This document shows, piece after piece, positions 5,599 through 6,098 of a stretch of 6,098 bases of DNA. Origin of the DNA: Actinomycetota bacterium (lineage in GTDB: Bacteria; Actinomycetota; Actinomycetes; Nanopelagicales; Nanopelagicaceae). The notes under the pieces were generated by a model, which saw nothing but the letters and a program-made list of their open reading frames with translations, was not told the origin of the DNA and made no database searches. The stretch covers positions 1 to 6,098 of the forward strand of contig CANCGX010000056.1 of the NCBI GenBank assembly GCA_947377725.1, read 5' to 3'. Made by a program: the position numbers and the translations under genes. Positions within the stretch are counted from its first letter, which is position 1, and every line of letters starts with the position of its first letter.

Positions 5599-6098
5599 AT
5601 GAACTCCAAGACGCCGCAACCCTCGCTCCAAGATGCCATTGTCGCGGGCATTCAGCGTGTTTTGAAGGCGGCTATTGCGACCGGTCAACTATCGGGCGAT
5701 GTCGTTGTGCCTGAGTCCATCACCCTTGATCGTCCAAAGAATCGTGACCACGGTGATTTTGCTACCTCGATTGCGCTCGCTCTCGCCAAACCTGCGGGAA
5801 TTGCGCCTAGGGCTGTGGCCGATTTGCTCAAGGCAGGCTTGGAAAAAGATGAGGTTTCCTCTCTATTAGATGCAATAGATATTGCAGGACCTGGATTCAT
5901 CAACTTAACAGTCGGTAAGGCAAGTCAAGGTGGTGTGATTGCATCAATCCTTACGAACGCAGCGAATTACGGAGTGGGCGAAACACTTGCCGGCACATCA
6001 ATCAATTTGGAATTCATCAGCGCCAACCCAACAGGTCCTTTGCACTTGGGTCATACGCGTTGGGCAGCAGTAGGCGACGCACTTGGTCGAGTATTGAC
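5599..6098 (+). CDS. argS: Arginyl-tRNA synthetase, 3' part beyond window
   Basis: Class I synthetase that charges tRNA-Arg with arginine in the cytoplasm. The frame stays open to the window end, showing 166 residues of a protein usually about 550-590 long. The N-terminal additional domain (about 10-105) includes the typical KNRDHGDFATSIAL (47-60) and GPGFINL (97-103). The catalytic domain begins with EFISANPTGPLHLGHTR (138-154), holding the HIGH-type signature as HLGH (149-152); the KMSKS region is outside. The ATG at 5599 is preferred because a TAAACT box sits 7 nt upstream. An in-frame ATG at 5575 would add eight residues, and neither has a Shine-Dalgarno sequence. It is divergent from xylF across a 159-bp gap. 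Confidence 0.96.
   Translation, partial: MNSKTPQPSLQDAIVAGIQRVLKAAIATGQLSGDVVVPESITLDRPKNRDHGDFATSIALALAKPAGIAPRAVADLLKAGLEKDEVSSLLDAIDIAGPGFINLTVGKASQGGVIASILTNAANYGVGETLAGTSINLEFISANPTGPLHLGHTRWAAVGDALGRVL

Noticed and set aside
5436..5651. Minus-strand reading frame over the xylF/argS gap
   Set aside because: It overlaps the start of argS and the xylF promoter region with no conserved features.

Overview
The window most likely comes from a bacterial chromosome of moderate GC, probably a free-living actinobacterium such as a streamlined freshwater type. The grounds are an actinobacterial-style class I xylose isomerase, an OmpR/PhoB-family regulator, short intergenic regions and a possible leaderless argS. 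This placement is inference; no search was run.

Layout, left to right. (1) Positions 1-720 (+): the 3' part of a response-regulator gene whose first few codons lie outside the window. (2) Positions 748-831 (-): a tRNA-Leu with anticodon UAG and a genomically encoded CCA, convergent with the regulator. (3) Positions 981-2138 (+): xylA, D-xylose isomerase, preceded by a 149-bp intergenic region with inverted repeats, a candidate -10 box and a small hairpin. (4) Positions 2180-2212: a strong hairpin with A- and U-tracts that can terminate both xylA and the opposing transporter operon. (5) Positions 5439 to 2249 (-): a three-gene sugar ABC importer in the order xylF (periplasmic-type binding protein), xylG (single-domain ATPase), xylH (permease). 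The xylF-xylG gap holds a hairpin and a perfect 16-bp palindrome, and xylG and xylH overlap by 4 nt (GTGA). (6) Positions 5599-6098 (+): the 5' part of argS, arginyl-tRNA synthetase, divergent from xylF and cut by the window end.

The importer XylFGH would bring in D-xylose (or a related sugar such as glucose) and XylA would convert D-xylose to D-xylulose. A xylulokinase and a dedicated xylose regulator would be expected but are not in the window. The xylose genes form a compact convergent pair of transcription units between two translation genes (tRNA-Leu and argS) that read outward.

I do not see a clearly undescribed system. The most notable points are a response regulator with His where the phospho-acceptor Asp should be, a XylF-like binding protein without a lipobox cysteine, and several inverted repeats and short shared motifs in the xyl promoter regions that could be regulator sites.
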